From positions 62,001 to 126,000 of the forward strand of contig PAPV01000015.1 of assembly GCA_002709075.1 (NCBI GenBank): a stretch of 64,000 bases of DNA, given 5' to 3'. The notes under the pieces are model-generated. The model worked only from the letters and a program-made list of their open reading frames with translations. It was not told where the DNA came from and ran no database searches. Both the position numbers and the translations under genes were made by a program. Every line of letters starts with the position of its first letter. The stretch's first letter is position 1. The stretch is from Rhodospirillaceae bacterium (GTDB lineage: Bacteria > Pseudomonadota > Alphaproteobacteria > MPNO01 > UBA2964). This document shows positions 1 to 9,323 of the stretch, piece by piece.

Positions 1-849
1 CGTAAAGTTATTTATGAGCAACGTAAGGAACTTATGAAGAGTGAGGATGTTTCGCAAACTGTAAGTGATATGAGGTACGAAGTAATTGATACAATGGTTG
101 CTAGATGCATTCCAGAGAAAGCATACGCAGAGCAATGGGATACTGATACACTCCACGAGGAGGTTCTTAGGGTAACAGGATTAGATCTACCAATAAGGGA
201 CTGGGCGTCTGAGGAAGGGATAGCGGATGAAGAAATTCAAACCCGTCTCATTGATGCAACCGACCGAAATATGGCTGAGAAAGTCGCCAACTATGGTCTA
301 GAACTAATGAGACTGGCGGAAAAAAGTGTTTTACTCCAAGTATTAGATCAAAGTTGGAAAGAACACCTGCTAGCACTAGATCATTTGCGTCAGGGAATCG
401 GGCTTAGAGCATATGCGCAAAAAGATCCATTAAATGAGTATAAACATGAGGCCTTTAATCTTTTCGAACAAATGACAGAGTCCCTTCGCGAGACAGTAAC
501 CTCTGTTCTCAGTCGAATGGAAATTTCGGATACTGACCTAGTTGATATTCTTCCCAATAATAATGGAGTTACCTTTGAAGGGCGTGAAGATCCGAGACTG
601 GCAATCGACTCCGCCGTTCTCGACGATATGCACCCAGCTGCTCAGCTGCAGGCACTAGATAATTCACCAAAGGGATTTGGCATAAATGCTGATCCAACAC
701 AAATGCCCCCCGGTTGGCAACTAAATGAACCTCTTGGACGGTGGATTGACCCGCAGAATCCTGATACCTGGGGTAAAGTGCCGCGAAATGCACCTTGTCC
801 TTGTGGGTCTGGAGATAAGTTTAAAAGATGCTGTGGTCGGGTTAAATAA
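1..849 (+). CDS. secA: SecA preprotein translocase ATPase, C-terminal part (5' truncated by window)
   Basis: The reading frame is open from base 1, so the gene enters from the left edge; the first visible in-frame ATG (position 34) is internal. About 282 residues are visible, starting RKVIYEQRKEL, and cover the helical scaffold/helical wing region (LLQVLDQSWKEHLLALDHLR is a SecA hallmark) and the C-terminal tail. The tail ends with the zinc-binding SEC-C motif CPCGSGDKFKRCCG, which binds SecB and phospholipid in characterised SecA proteins. SecA is the cytoplasmic motor that pushes unfolded preproteins through SecYEG. The gene converges on accA; no strong terminator was seen in the 158-base gap. 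Confidence 0.97.
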   Translation, partial: RKVIYEQRKELMKSEDVSQTVSDMRYEVIDTMVARCIPEKAYAEQWDTDTLHEEVLRVTGLDLPIRDWASEEGIADEEIQTRLIDATDRNMAEKVANYGLELMRLAEKSVLLQVLDQSWKEHLLALDHLRQGIGLRAYAQKDPLNEYKHEAFNLFEQMTESLRETVTSVLSRMEISDTDLVDILPNNNGVTFEGREDPRLAIDSAVLDDMHPAAQLQALDNSPKGFGINADPTQMPPGWQLNEPLGRWIDPQNPDTWGKVPRNAPCPCGSGDKFKRCCGRVK

Positions 850-1007
850 GAAAAATGAAATTCTCTATATTTATAATATCATTACCCGTTTGGTAACTTG
901 TAAAGGACTGTGGATAAATCCGAAAAAATTTCAATCTGCCCAAAGCATTGTAAATGATAAATACGCATAAAATACGCCCAAAATTAATACGATCAAAATA
1001 ATGCACC

Positions 1008-1967
1008 TTAAGTTGTAAGCGCATCATCTCCGATTGTTAAAAATCTTTCGCGGCGTAGGCGCTTTACCACTGATTCGTCCTGAGCTTGTAATTCATTCAG
1101 AGCTTCAGAAATTGAGTTCCCAACCATATTTATTGCTTCCTTAGGGGCCCGATGCGCTGCACCTAAGGGCTCTGGAATTATTGAGTTTATTACTCCTAGT
1201 TTCAGTAAGTTTTGAGATGTCAATTTTAGTGCTTCTGCCGCTTCCTCGGCATGTTCCGCACTACGCCATAGAATTGAAGCACAACCTTCCGGTGATATTA
1301 CTGAGTAAACTGCATGCTCCATCATCATCACATTATTAGCGGCAGCAAGAGCAATCGCCCCTCCTGATCCACCCTCTCCAATAACAACCGAGACAATTGG
1401 TTGACTCAAAGAAAGACAAGTTTCAATTGATCTCGCAATTGCCTCTGCCTGTCCTCTTTCCTCTGCACCAATCCCTGGATACGCCCCAGGTGTGTCCACC
1501 AAAGTTACCACAGGTAGTTTAAACCGATCAGCCAGTTTCATTAAGCGAATGGCTTTTCTGTAACCCTCCGGCCTTGGCATACCAAAATTATGTTTAACAC
1601 GTGTATCGGTATCATGGCCCTTTTCTTGTCCGATAATTACTATAGATCTACCGCGAAATCTTCCTAGGCCACCAACAATGGCAGCATCATCTGAAAAGGT
1701 ACGGTCCCCAGATAAAGGAGTGAAATCCTCTATCAACGTATCGATAAAGTCTACACAATGTGGTCTCTCAGGGTGCCGAGCTACTTGAACCTTCTGCCAA
1801 GCTGAGAGTTTTCCGTATGTTGTTTTAAGGGCGCGCTCAATCTGAACTTGCAATCTGGAAACCTCATCCGCAATTTTGATATCACCAATATCAGACAGAT
1901 GTTTTAGTTCTTGCAATTTACCCTCAAGCTCGGCAATATTCTTTTCAAAATCAAGAAAACTCAGCAT
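1008..1967 (-). CDS. accA: Acetyl-CoA carboxylase carboxyltransferase subunit alpha
   Basis: 319 residues, the usual length of AccA. It joins AccD to form the carboxyltransferase half of acetyl-CoA carboxylase, which moves CO2 from carboxybiotin to acetyl-CoA to make malonyl-CoA for fatty acid synthesis. Recognisable segments are the N-terminal LDFEKNIAELEGKLQEL, the GRFRGRSIVIIGQEKG block, the VDTPGAYPGIGAEERGQ motif and the glycine-rich VIGEGGSGGAIAL segment. It follows xerD on the same strand after only 5 bases, so the two are probably cotranscribed. Confidence 0.97.
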   Translation of the reverse strand: MLSFLDFEKNIAELEGKLQELKHLSDIGDIKIADEVSRLQVQIERALKTTYGKLSAWQKVQVARHPERPHCVDFIDTLIEDFTPLSGDRTFSDDAAIVGGLGRFRGRSIVIIGQEKGHDTDTRVKHNFGMPRPEGYRKAIRLMKLADRFKLPVVTLVDTPGAYPGIGAEERGQAEAIARSIETCLSLSQPIVSVVIGEGGSGGAIALAAANNVMMMEHAVYSVISPEGCASILWRSAEHAEEAAEALKLTSQNLLKLGVINSIIPEPLGAAHRAPKEAINMVGNSISEALNELQAQDESVVKRLRRERFLTIGDDALTT

Positions 1968-1972
1968 TTATT

Positions 1973-2932
1973 TCATTCCCTTCGTTGTGCCAATGGGTGG
2001 TGATTTCCAACTAGCCATTTAAGTCTATCATCTAATACATGAGTGTAAATCTGGGTAGTCGAAATATGGGCATGACCGAGCATTTGCTGGACTGAGCGCA
2101 AATCTGCATCATTTTGAAGTAAGTGACTAGCAAACGCATGACGCAAAACATGAGGGGAGACACGACTGGGATCAACACCGGCATCAGCGGCGAGTTTTTT
2201 TAACATAACAGAAAATGTAATGCGCGACATATGTTTGCCCAAAATCTTTGTTCTTGGAAACAAATACTTTGAAGTCTTATTCTCTAATAAAAGTGAATTG
2301 CGCATTTCGAGCCACTTTTCCAAAGCGACCTTTGCTGGCCCATTTAATGGCACAATCCGCTCTCGTCCCCCTTTACCCCTTACAGTTATAAGAGTCCGAT
2401 CTCGTGAGACTCCACCCATCGGCAAACTAACCAACTCTGTTACTCGCAAACCAGTCGCATATAAAAGTTCCACTAGGGCTGCTAACCGTATACCCTTGAA
2501 GGTTCTATCTTTTTGACACCTCTCCAAAATCTTCTCAACATCTGCTTCACTGAGATTCCTTGGCAACCGACGACCAGCAATGGGCGGCTCTATCTTGCTA
2601 GTTGGGTTATCGCTACGAATGGTTTCTGATACCAGGAATCGAAAGAACTGCCGAAGTACCGAAATCCGTCTAACGATTGTACTTGTTGAAATACCATTTT
2701 TATTAAGTAAAGCTATGTAATTTCGAATAGACTCTGTCGTTGCTTTTTCTATGTCTTGTCCCGACGTCTGTAAAAATATTGTAAAATTTAGAAGATCCCT
2801 CTCATAAGCCTCTAACGTATTAATGGCAGCACCTCGTTCGCATGCCATCATTTCAATGAAAGCCTCCATATGCCTGGAAACAGCTATATCTATTTTCCGA
2901 TTTTGTGCATATTTTATTTTTTCTCTCTGCAT
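1973..2932 (-). CDS. xerD: Tyrosine recombinase XerD
   Basis: 319 residues with an N-terminal SAM-like core-binding domain (about 20-105) and a C-terminal catalytic domain (about 125-310). All catalytic residues are present: Arg163 (ATGLRVTEL), Lys187 (RGKGGRERIVPL), His261 and Arg264 (HVLRHAFASHLL), His287 (GHAHISTTQ) and nucleophile Tyr296. XerD with XerC resolves chromosome dimers at dif. Chromosomal housekeeping context beside accA and aroK argues for XerD rather than a phage integrase. Start: the ATG at 2932 lacks a clear ribosome-binding site; Met22 (base 2869) aligns better with typical XerD N-termini and is a real alternative. Confidence 0.93.
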   Translation of the reverse strand: MQREKIKYAQNRKIDIAVSRHMEAFIEMMACERGAAINTLEAYERDLLNFTIFLQTSGQDIEKATTESIRNYIALLNKNGISTSTIVRRISVLRQFFRFLVSETIRSDNPTSKIEPPIAGRRLPRNLSEADVEKILERCQKDRTFKGIRLAALVELLYATGLRVTELVSLPMGGVSRDRTLITVRGKGGRERIVPLNGPAKVALEKWLEMRNSLLLENKTSKYLFPRTKILGKHMSRITFSVMLKKLAADAGVDPSRVSPHVLRHAFASHLLQNDADLRSVQQMLGHAHISTTQIYTHVLDDRLKWLVGNHHPLAQRRE

Positions 2933-2955
2933 TTATTATTACAATAAAAGTTGCC

Positions 2956-4770
2956 TTAAAGACCTGCTGCAACTGCAATTTCTAACGCGAGCTTTCGCGC
3001 TGCATCTTTTAACCCAATTTTAAAAAGTGCAGCAACAACTTCTTCTGCAGCATCAAAGTTTTTATGGTCTATGCCTTCTTCACCGAGAATGATAAGTGAC
3101 AACGCTATTATTTCCCCTGTTCTTCCACTTGAGACAGCATTCCTAAGTAACACCCGAAGTGCAACGGGTTTCTGATAACTGGCGAGGATTTTTTCAGAAG
3201 TAATTACATCACGCCACAAAATATTGGGAACATTGACATCAACTGCGTTCAGCAACGAATAGAAAACACGGGCCTTATAAGAAAAACTATCCGAAAATTG
3301 TTTTTGATTTTTTTCATGCCATTCAACTAGTGATTTTCTTGTGACCCCTTCCGCGGGCACCTGGCCTGACAACACAGCGAGATGCCAAAGCGATTCCGTA
3401 TTATCGTCCCGAGCCACATTTCCATTAAGCTTTATCCACTCTTTTGACAACGCAAAATCACCGGAAGATGCAAGACCACGGGCAGCTGTTGGAGCAAACC
3501 ACGCAAGGTTTGAAGATGGACGTATACCTCGCAATGGATATGACATAGCTCTAGCAGTTAATGGTAAGTCATCTTCTTTTCGGGCAATTCCTATCGCTCT
3601 GCTCAACGCCTTAGCCCTATTTCCTGGCGCTGTTTCTGACATTGCGGCTTGTATAAGCATCGCCCGAGCCGCTGCACCCCAATCAAGGGTCGTCCCGGAT
3701 ACCGCCTGTTTTAATACGCTAGAACTAAATTTCTGAAGCCGGTAAATATTTGAAAGAACCGATGGACTCAAAGCTCCACCCAATGCGGCTAGCTCTCCGG
3801 CGTTGACCCTTAGAACCACTGGTGCATTAGGACTCAATGCTAGTGATGCATAATTGCCTACCAAGAGTTCTTTTGGAAGGGATTTAGGTAGGGGAACATT
3901 GCCCGCGCGCAAAAGAGAGGTCAACAATGCATTGAATACCTCAAAACTTTCCAATGGCTCCGGCTTAGTGCCAGAAAGTGCATCCATACCTACAAAGAAC
4001 GCTGGATCAATAACATCCTCGCGTTCTGCCAAAATATCCGAAAGCAACATAGCTTGTGTTTCATTGCCATTAGCCGCCAAGCAAAAAGCCTGACTTTGCT
4101 TCCAATATGCGTTTTTGAATTCTTGAGCGTCCCCCTGCACAAGAGCGCAGGCTTTTTTAATATCATACCGATGAAACAAAATCTCTGCTCTTATTTTTAA
4201 AAGAGCTTCGTCCGGTTTCACAGGCGACGCCGCCTCCATCAACTTCATGGCAGATTCATAATCACCCATAAGGTATAGCGCGTTTACACGTAAAAAAATT
4301 AGTGGGACTTTGGGTGCATCTGACTGGGGCGCCTCTGCACGAGTAAGCAACAAACGTCTAGCTAAATCCCTTTGTGTTGGCGATGACATCTGCTTCGGTA
4401 GAAGCGATAAAAGTTGCACTACGAACGGACGACTCGATCCAGCCCACATTTCTGTTCCAAATCCACCCTCAAGTTCGCTCAGTGTTCCAATGGAGTCTGA
4501 ATCTACTAGATCTAGCTTTTCCATTTCCACACTATTAGGAACTATCTTTTCTACTTTTTGGCTGTCATTTTTATTTTCATTATTAACAGAACGCCGCGGC
4601 CCAAGTGGTATCGGTTTTGCTGACACTACTTGGCCCATTTGCTCCCGTATTTCAAAAGACATTACCTTAATTTCCTGACCAATAGCGATGCTAGTCAGAA
4701 ATATGGAAAAGCTAGCAAAAACTGTAGCGAGAACCACAAACATCAAATTTTCAAAGCGGAAAACGATCAT
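2956..4770 (-). CDS. Hypothetical membrane-anchored/secreted protein, possibly repeat-rich helical
   Basis: About 604 residues from the chosen start (MIVFRFENL). One hydrophobic segment near residues 10-30 could be a signal anchor or signal peptide; the rest is soluble, largely helical and alanine/leucine-rich, with helix-turn-helix spacing reminiscent of TPR-like solenoids (for example PLIFLRVNALYLMGDYESA). No catalytic motif was recognised. The open frame extends further upstream to 4845, but that extension is covered by the 46-residue gene at 4751-4891, so the ATG at 4770, which overlaps the end of that gene by 20 bases, is preferred. A poorly characterised protein in this position between xerD and aroK is common in alphaproteobacteria (recalled, not searched). 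A periplasmic or inner-membrane role is inference. Confidence 0.7.
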   Translation of the reverse strand: MIVFRFENLMFVVLATVFASFSIFLTSIAIGQEIKVMSFEIREQMGQVVSAKPIPLGPRRSVNNENKNDSQKVEKIVPNSVEMEKLDLVDSDSIGTLSELEGGFGTEMWAGSSRPFVVQLLSLLPKQMSSPTQRDLARRLLLTRAEAPQSDAPKVPLIFLRVNALYLMGDYESAMKLMEAASPVKPDEALLKIRAEILFHRYDIKKACALVQGDAQEFKNAYWKQSQAFCLAANGNETQAMLLSDILAEREDVIDPAFFVGMDALSGTKPEPLESFEVFNALLTSLLRAGNVPLPKSLPKELLVGNYASLALSPNAPVVLRVNAGELAALGGALSPSVLSNIYRLQKFSSSVLKQAVSGTTLDWGAAARAMLIQAAMSETAPGNRAKALSRAIGIARKEDDLPLTARAMSYPLRGIRPSSNLAWFAPTAARGLASSGDFALSKEWIKLNGNVARDDNTESLWHLAVLSGQVPAEGVTRKSLVEWHEKNQKQFSDSFSYKARVFYSLLNAVDVNVPNILWRDVITSEKILASYQKPVALRVLLRNAVSSGRTGEIIALSLIILGEEGIDHKNFDAAEEVVAALFKIGLKDAARKLALEIAVAAGL

Positions 4771-4891
4771 CAGAAAGAATTCTCTCCACAGGTGATGAGG
4801 GAGCAGGAATGTCCGTTGTTGACAAAAAAACGGCAACCCCCACAATAGTTGTAAGAATCAATATGAAGATGGCTAAGGTCAAACGTGACAT
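4751..4891 (-). CDS. Small single-pass membrane protein, 46 residues
   Basis: A short gene. Translation begins MSRLTLAIFILILTTIVG, one hydrophobic helix (about residues 4-24), and continues into a short polar tail, DIPAPSSPVERILSDDRFPL. A Shine-Dalgarno-like GGGAG lies 7 bases upstream of the ATG. The last 20 bases overlap the start of the downstream 604-residue gene, so the two are likely translationally coupled. The pattern of N-terminal helix, a D-I-P-x-P segment and a terminal DxRFP resembles small proteins seen beside aroK in other alphaproteobacteria (memory only). Function unknown. Confidence 0.75.
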   Translation of the reverse strand: MSRLTLAIFILILTTIVGVAVFLSTTDIPAPSSPVERILSDDRFPL

Positions 4892-5129
4892 ACTAAATCT
4901 CCCATTTACCAAATAAACCATTCATCTCAATTACATAGGAAGTTTTTGCCAAAGCCTCTAGTATATCTAAGAATTCTTCGGGACATAACGTTCCAACCAT
5001 CTTATATTTAAGCGTATTATTGCTGATTTTAATAAAGTAACGCAATTATTAAGTAAATCTACTAGCAGGAAAGCAAGGTTACAATGCTTCAAAATAAATC
5101 GCACTCGAAATAGATTAAGTTGATATAAA

Positions 5130-5678
5130 GTGTCATATAAGTTTAACCCAATCAAAACAATTGTTCTTGTAGGACTCATGGGAGCAGGAAAGACCTGTAT
5201 TGGTAGTCGCTTAGCGGAACGGCTTAGTGTACCATTCATAGATGCAGATGAGGAAATTGAGAGCGCAGCAGGCTGTTCCATCACTACTATCTTTGAGTTG
5301 TATGGTGAGAAAGAATTCCGCTCAGGAGAACGACGAGTAATTAAGCGATTACTTAAACAGCCAGTACAAGTGTTAGCCACAGGAGGGGGAGCCTTCGTGG
5401 ATGCAGAGATTAGAAGATCAGTTAAGAGCACTGCAACCTCCGTTTGGCTTCGTGCGGATTTGGATCTTCTTGTAAGTCGTACATCACGTCGAGGTGATAG
5501 ACCATTACTTAAAGGAAAGGACCATCGCAAGGCATTACTAAAACTTATGGAAGATCGACATCCTTTCTACAGTCAAGCAGATCTGATAGTCGATAGCGGA
5601 ACAGAACCACCAGTTGTAACGGTAGAAAAAATTGTGGAAGCACTTAAAAAAAAACAAACTAAAAAGTCCCGCCGATGA
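5130..5678 (+). CDS. aroK: Shikimate kinase
   Basis: 182 residues. Phosphorylates shikimate with ATP in the aromatic amino acid pathway. The Walker A motif GLMGAGKT is at residues 15-22, the DADEEIE substrate/magnesium motif follows at about 38-44, and the GGGAF shikimate-binding loop and RPLL lid are present. The start is a GTG: the frame is closed by TGA three codons upstream, so no earlier start exists. It overlaps aroB by four bases (ATGA), indicating an aroK-aroB operon. It is divergent from the 46-residue membrane gene across a 238-base gap, which should hold promoters in both directions. Confidence 0.96.
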   Translation: MSYKFNPIKTIVLVGLMGAGKTCIGSRLAERLSVPFIDADEEIESAAGCSITTIFELYGEKEFRSGERRVIKRLLKQPVQVLATGGGAFVDAEIRRSVKSTATSVWLRADLDLLVSRTSRRGDRPLLKGKDHRKALLKLMEDRHPFYSQADLIVDSGTEPPVVTVEKIVEALKKKQTKKSRR

Positions 5679-6799
5679 AAGAAACAAAAACAACTACTAA
5701 GGTTACAGTAGATCTATCAGAGCGTAGCTATGAAATACTAATTGGAAAGAATTTACTAAAATCTGCTGGGGAATTAGTGGCGCCAGCAGTGCGCGGACGA
5801 AAACAGATACTGGTTACGGATGCAAATATTGCCCGTGTGTGGCTTCCAACTTTCCGAAAAGCAATGGCCGCTCAAGGCTTTCACCCTGAAGAAATCATCC
5901 TATCGCCAGGTGAAAAATCAAAATCTTTACATGTATTTTCAAATCTTATTAAAAATATACTCGATTTTGAACCTGATAGAAACACCTGCCTAATAGCACT
6001 TGGTGGTGGTGTGATCGGGGATCTCACCGGATTCGCCGCAAGTACAGTGCTTAGAGGTTTGAGTTTTTTGCAAATACCCACCACACTTCTAGCGCAGGTA
6101 GATAGTTCTGTTGGCGGGAAAACCGGTATAAATACATCACACGGAAAGAATTTAGTTGGGAGTTTTTATCAGCCCCAAATGGTAATTGCGGATACAGAAG
6201 CATTAAACACCTTGTCCCCTCGAGAATTGAGATCTGGATATGCAGAGATCTTAAAATACGGGTTGATTGTTAATCCTGAATTTTTCGAATGGCTGGAGGT
6301 CAACGGAACCCGTGTAATTGATGGAACGGAAGATGCTCGTCGGCATGCAATTTCTTGCAGTTGTGAAACAAAAGCTGGTATTGTTTCTAAGGACGAACGA
6401 GAGGGAGGTGTGCGTGCGCTACTAAACCTGGGTCACACATTCGGCCATGCACTCGAAAAGGAAACTTCTTATGGAAGAGAATTACTCCACGGTGAAGCAG
6501 TCAGCATTGGTATGAGCATGGCTTTTGAACTCTCACACCGATTGGGTTTGTGTTCTTCCACAGATGTTAAAAGAGTAAAAGATCATATAGCTTCAATTGG
6601 ATTACCTAATTCATTAAAACATTTAAAAGATTTTGATTGGCATACCGGCCGGTTGCTAACCCATATGGCCCACGATAAAAAAACACGAGACGGTAAAATA
6701 AATTTTATATTGGCTAGAGGTATCGGAAATGCATTTATCTGCGATACGGTGCCCATAAAGGAGGTTTTAGCCGTCTTGGAGAGTGCAATTGCGAGTTGA
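5675..6799 (+). CDS. aroB: 3-dehydroquinate synthase
   Basis: 374 residues, a normal length. Converts DAHP to 3-dehydroquinate in the shikimate pathway, using NAD and a divalent metal. Diagnostic segments are ALGGGVIGDLTGFAAS (NAD binding), PTTLLAQVDSSVGGKTGIN, GYAEILKYGL, and the metal-ligand region NLGHTFGHALE with LLHGEAVSIGM. Its start overlaps the aroK stop by four bases, and the CorC-like gene starts right after the stop, so the three form a tight operon. Confidence 0.97.
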   Translation: MKETKTTTKVTVDLSERSYEILIGKNLLKSAGELVAPAVRGRKQILVTDANIARVWLPTFRKAMAAQGFHPEEIILSPGEKSKSLHVFSNLIKNILDFEPDRNTCLIALGGGVIGDLTGFAASTVLRGLSFLQIPTTLLAQVDSSVGGKTGINTSHGKNLVGSFYQPQMVIADTEALNTLSPRELRSGYAEILKYGLIVNPEFFEWLEVNGTRVIDGTEDARRHAISCSCETKAGIVSKDEREGGVRALLNLGHTFGHALEKETSYGRELLHGEAVSIGMSMAFELSHRLGLCSSTDVKRVKDHIASIGLPNSLKHLKDFDWHTGRLLTHMAHDKKTRDGKINFILARGIGNAFICDTVPIKEVLAVLESAIAS

Positions 6800-6802
6800 T
6801 TG

Positions 6803-8092
6803 ATGGAAACCGAACTTATCGCTACCTTAGTAGGAATTCTATTTCTTCTTATTTTATCCGGAATGTTCTCTGGTTCTGAAACAGCACTTACTGCAGCATC
6901 GCGGCCGCGCATGCATCTTCTCGAACGCGATGGAAATGAAAAAGCAAAAATGGTCAGTCTTCTGTTGAAAGATAAGGAGCGTATGATTGGAGCCATCTTA
7001 CTAGGAAACAATTTAGTGAATATACTTGCATCTGCTTTAGCTACAAGTATGCTTATTTCCATCTTTGGGACGAATGGTGTTGTATACGCGACAATCGCGA
7101 TGACCCTGCTGGTTCTTGTTTTTGGTGAAATCGCACCAAAAACCTATGCCTTTTATCACGCCGATCGGGTCGCACTTGCGATAGCGCCAATTTTCCGGAT
7201 TTTAGTTCTATTGTTATCTCCAATTACACAAGCAATAAACTGGATAATTTCAGGTGCCATGAGATCGATTGGAATTCGTCTATCTGAAACAACCGATGGT
7301 ACTAATTCCGTTGAAGCTCTTCGTGGCGCAATCGAATTGCACCAGGGCGATAACTCCGATATCCAACACGAACGTGTGATGCTTAGAAGTATATTAGACC
7401 TATCAGATGTTGATGTCGCAGAGGTGATGCACCATAGACAAGATATTGTAATGGTCGATGGGGACTTGCCGGCTACTGACATTGTTAAGCAAATCGTTGA
7501 AGCACCCTACACCCGCATACCAGTTTGGCGTGATGAAATGGACAATATAGTAGGTGTGATACATGCGAAAGAATTACTTCGTCAGGTTTGTGCACATCAA
7601 AAGAAACCAAATCAGATAAATATTGATAGAGTATCTTCACCTCCTTGGTTTATTCCAGAATCAACTTCACTCCTTGATCAACTTCAAGCCTTTCGGAGGC
7701 GCCGAGAACATTTTGCATTGGTGGTTGATGAATATGGCTCCCTCATGGGAATTGTAACCTTAGAGGATATTCTAGAAGAAATTGTTGGAGATATTGCCGA
7801 TGAACATGACATCGTGCCTGTTGGTGTAAGGCCTCAGGCAGACGGATCATATTTAATAGACGGTAGAGTAACTATTCGTGATCTAAATAGACGGTTTGAT
7901 TGGCGTTTACCCGATGACTCAGCAGCCACCATAGCCGGACTTGTGATAGAAATCGGACGAGTTATTCCAGACGAGGGACAAATTTTTAATCAAAATGGTT
8001 TTCGTTTCGAGGTAGTGAGAAGGCGCAGAAATAGAATTTCAATGGTACGCATAACAACACCAAAGCCTATTCAAATTCCTAATGAACTATGA
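6803..8092 (+). CDS. CNNM/CorC (HlyC) family membrane protein with CBS domains
   Basis: About 429 residues. An N-terminal DUF21 membrane domain with about four helices carries the signature SGMFSGSETALTAASRPRM. Two CBS repeats follow (about 205-330, including YTRIPVWRDEMDNIVG and VVDEYGSLMGIVTLEDILEE), then a C-terminal CorC/HlyC domain (YLIDGRVTIRDLNRRF). The family is linked to magnesium/cobalt efflux or homeostasis; the hemolysin label is historical. The ATG at 6803 is preferred over the TTG three bases upstream. It sits directly behind aroB. Confidence 0.9.
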   Translation: METELIATLVGILFLLILSGMFSGSETALTAASRPRMHLLERDGNEKAKMVSLLLKDKERMIGAILLGNNLVNILASALATSMLISIFGTNGVVYATIAMTLLVLVFGEIAPKTYAFYHADRVALAIAPIFRILVLLLSPITQAINWIISGAMRSIGIRLSETTDGTNSVEALRGAIELHQGDNSDIQHERVMLRSILDLSDVDVAEVMHHRQDIVMVDGDLPATDIVKQIVEAPYTRIPVWRDEMDNIVGVIHAKELLRQVCAHQKKPNQINIDRVSSPPWFIPESTSLLDQLQAFRRRREHFALVVDEYGSLMGIVTLEDILEEIVGDIADEHDIVPVGVRPQADGSYLIDGRVTIRDLNRRFDWRLPDDSAATIAGLVIEIGRVIPDEGQIFNQNGFRFEVVRRRRNRISMVRITTPKPIQIPNEL

Positions 8093-8150
8093 TTTTTTGT
8101 TCGAAATGCTATTTTAATAATCAACCATTCAGCAGACAGAAAGTTTAACG

Positions 8151-8627
8151 ATGCCACTTCCCAAACCAGAAAAACGCGCTCACATTCAAACACGGGAAAT
8201 AAGTGTATACGCGTTTAGGCGCGAAGATGGCCAATGGAATAGTGAAGGTCAACTGAAAGATAGTGCAGCAATTGATATACCAAATGTTTTTAATAAAAGA
8301 GGTCCGGCTAAAACTACAATCCACGACATGAAAATCCGTTCAACATTAGATATGGAGTCACATCCCTATGCGATTTGTCCCCTTGTGCTTCCTTCCTTTA
8401 AAAAACTAAGAGCAGAAGCCATTGCTCCCGGTTGGAACAGCAAACTCAAGCGTGTGCTTGGGGGAGTGAAAGGGTGCATTCACATTGTTGATCTTCTCTG
8501 GCCAATGGGAACCATCGGGTTCAAAGAGAAGCTATTACGAAAAGCACGTCTAAAACAAAACAAACGGATTTTTCACCCTACCAAGGCAATAGCTGCCAGG
8601 CGCCATCGAGTACCGGTCCCATCGTAA
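8151..8627 (+). CDS. DUF2889 domain protein
   Basis: 158 residues, no signal peptide or membrane helix. The layout matches DUF2889 as I know it: an N-terminal HIQTREISVYAFRREDG strand region, a central HDMKIRSTLD block, YAICP, then a PGWNSKLKRVLGGVKGCIH segment with conserved Cys and His, and a C-terminal basic tail. Molecular function unknown. It follows the CorC-like gene by 58 bases on the same strand. Confidence 0.8.
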   Translation: MPLPKPEKRAHIQTREISVYAFRREDGQWNSEGQLKDSAAIDIPNVFNKRGPAKTTIHDMKIRSTLDMESHPYAICPLVLPSFKKLRAEAIAPGWNSKLKRVLGGVKGCIHIVDLLWPMGTIGFKEKLLRKARLKQNKRIFHPTKAIAARRHRVPVPS

Positions 8628-8705
8628 AAAAACAGCAGCCAGATCTATACAGAGGAAAATAATACTTGCATTGTCCTACCAGTTTCCAAAAAGCATACTC
8701 TACGG

Positions 8706-9293
8706 ATGAGTAATAAACAAAAAATAGTCAGTGGTCTCGTTGAGGTGAACAAATCACATTCTCAAAAACGTAAATGTGACTCACCTGGATGTTTAAAAGA
8801 AGGAGTGTTTCCTGCACCACGATCCCGTCAGAAACTTACTGAGTATTTGTGGTTTTGTCTCGAACACATTCGGGTTTATAATCGGTCATGGAATTTTTAT
8901 GAGGGTATGAGCGACGCTGACGTCGAAAAGCAGGTACGCCATGACATTACTTGGGAGCGTCCTACTTGGCCATGTTCTGGTAAACTTAGAGACAACCACC
9001 CCAATTTTGATATGGGTATCTTCTCTAGAAAGAATTGGGATCAGCACGAACTTTCCTATACTACAACTAATACTTCTGGATGGAGACCCAGACCAAATTC
9101 TGATCAGGAAAAAGCTCTTAAAGAACTAAGTCTGCAAGGCCTAGTCACTAGAGACATTGTTAAAGCACAGTACAAAAATCTGGCAAAAAAATATCACCCG
9201 GACACTAAAGGAGGGGATAAAAGTGCTGAAGAGAGACTTAAGCGTGTAAATAATGCCTACTCTTTGCTAATGTCTTGTGAAGAACTAATCTGA
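8706..9293 (+). CDS. J-domain protein with N-terminal Cys-rich segment
   Basis: 195 residues. The C-terminal 65 or so form a J domain with the essential His-Pro-Asp motif (KKYHPDTKGGDKSAEERLK), which stimulates Hsp70 ATPase activity. The N-terminal half has CDSPGCLKEGVFPAPRS and WFCLEHIRVYNRSWNF, a possible metal-binding cluster with two Cys plus Cys/His. There is no glycine/phenylalanine region or DnaJ-type zinc repeat, so this is a specialised co-chaperone, not DnaJ. Similar proteins are widespread in alphaproteobacteria (recalled). Its client is unknown. Confidence 0.85.
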   Translation: MSNKQKIVSGLVEVNKSHSQKRKCDSPGCLKEGVFPAPRSRQKLTEYLWFCLEHIRVYNRSWNFYEGMSDADVEKQVRHDITWERPTWPCSGKLRDNHPNFDMGIFSRKNWDQHELSYTTTNTSGWRPRPNSDQEKALKELSLQGLVTRDIVKAQYKNLAKKYHPDTKGGDKSAEERLKRVNNAYSLLMSCEELI

Positions 9294-9323
9294 TAAAAAT
9301 TTCTAGAATTTAATTTTCTAAAT

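Noticed and set aside
892-906. TTACC/GGTAA inverted repeat as a secA terminator
   Set aside because: Only five pairs and no T run.
1973-2932. Tyrosine recombinase as evidence for a mobile element
   Set aside because: Length, motif spacing and housekeeping context beside accA and aroK fit XerD; no att-like repeats or cargo were found.
8706-9293. Calling this gene dnaJ
   Set aside because: Only a C-terminal J domain is present; the Gly/Phe region, zinc-finger repeats and substrate-binding domain of DnaJ are absent.
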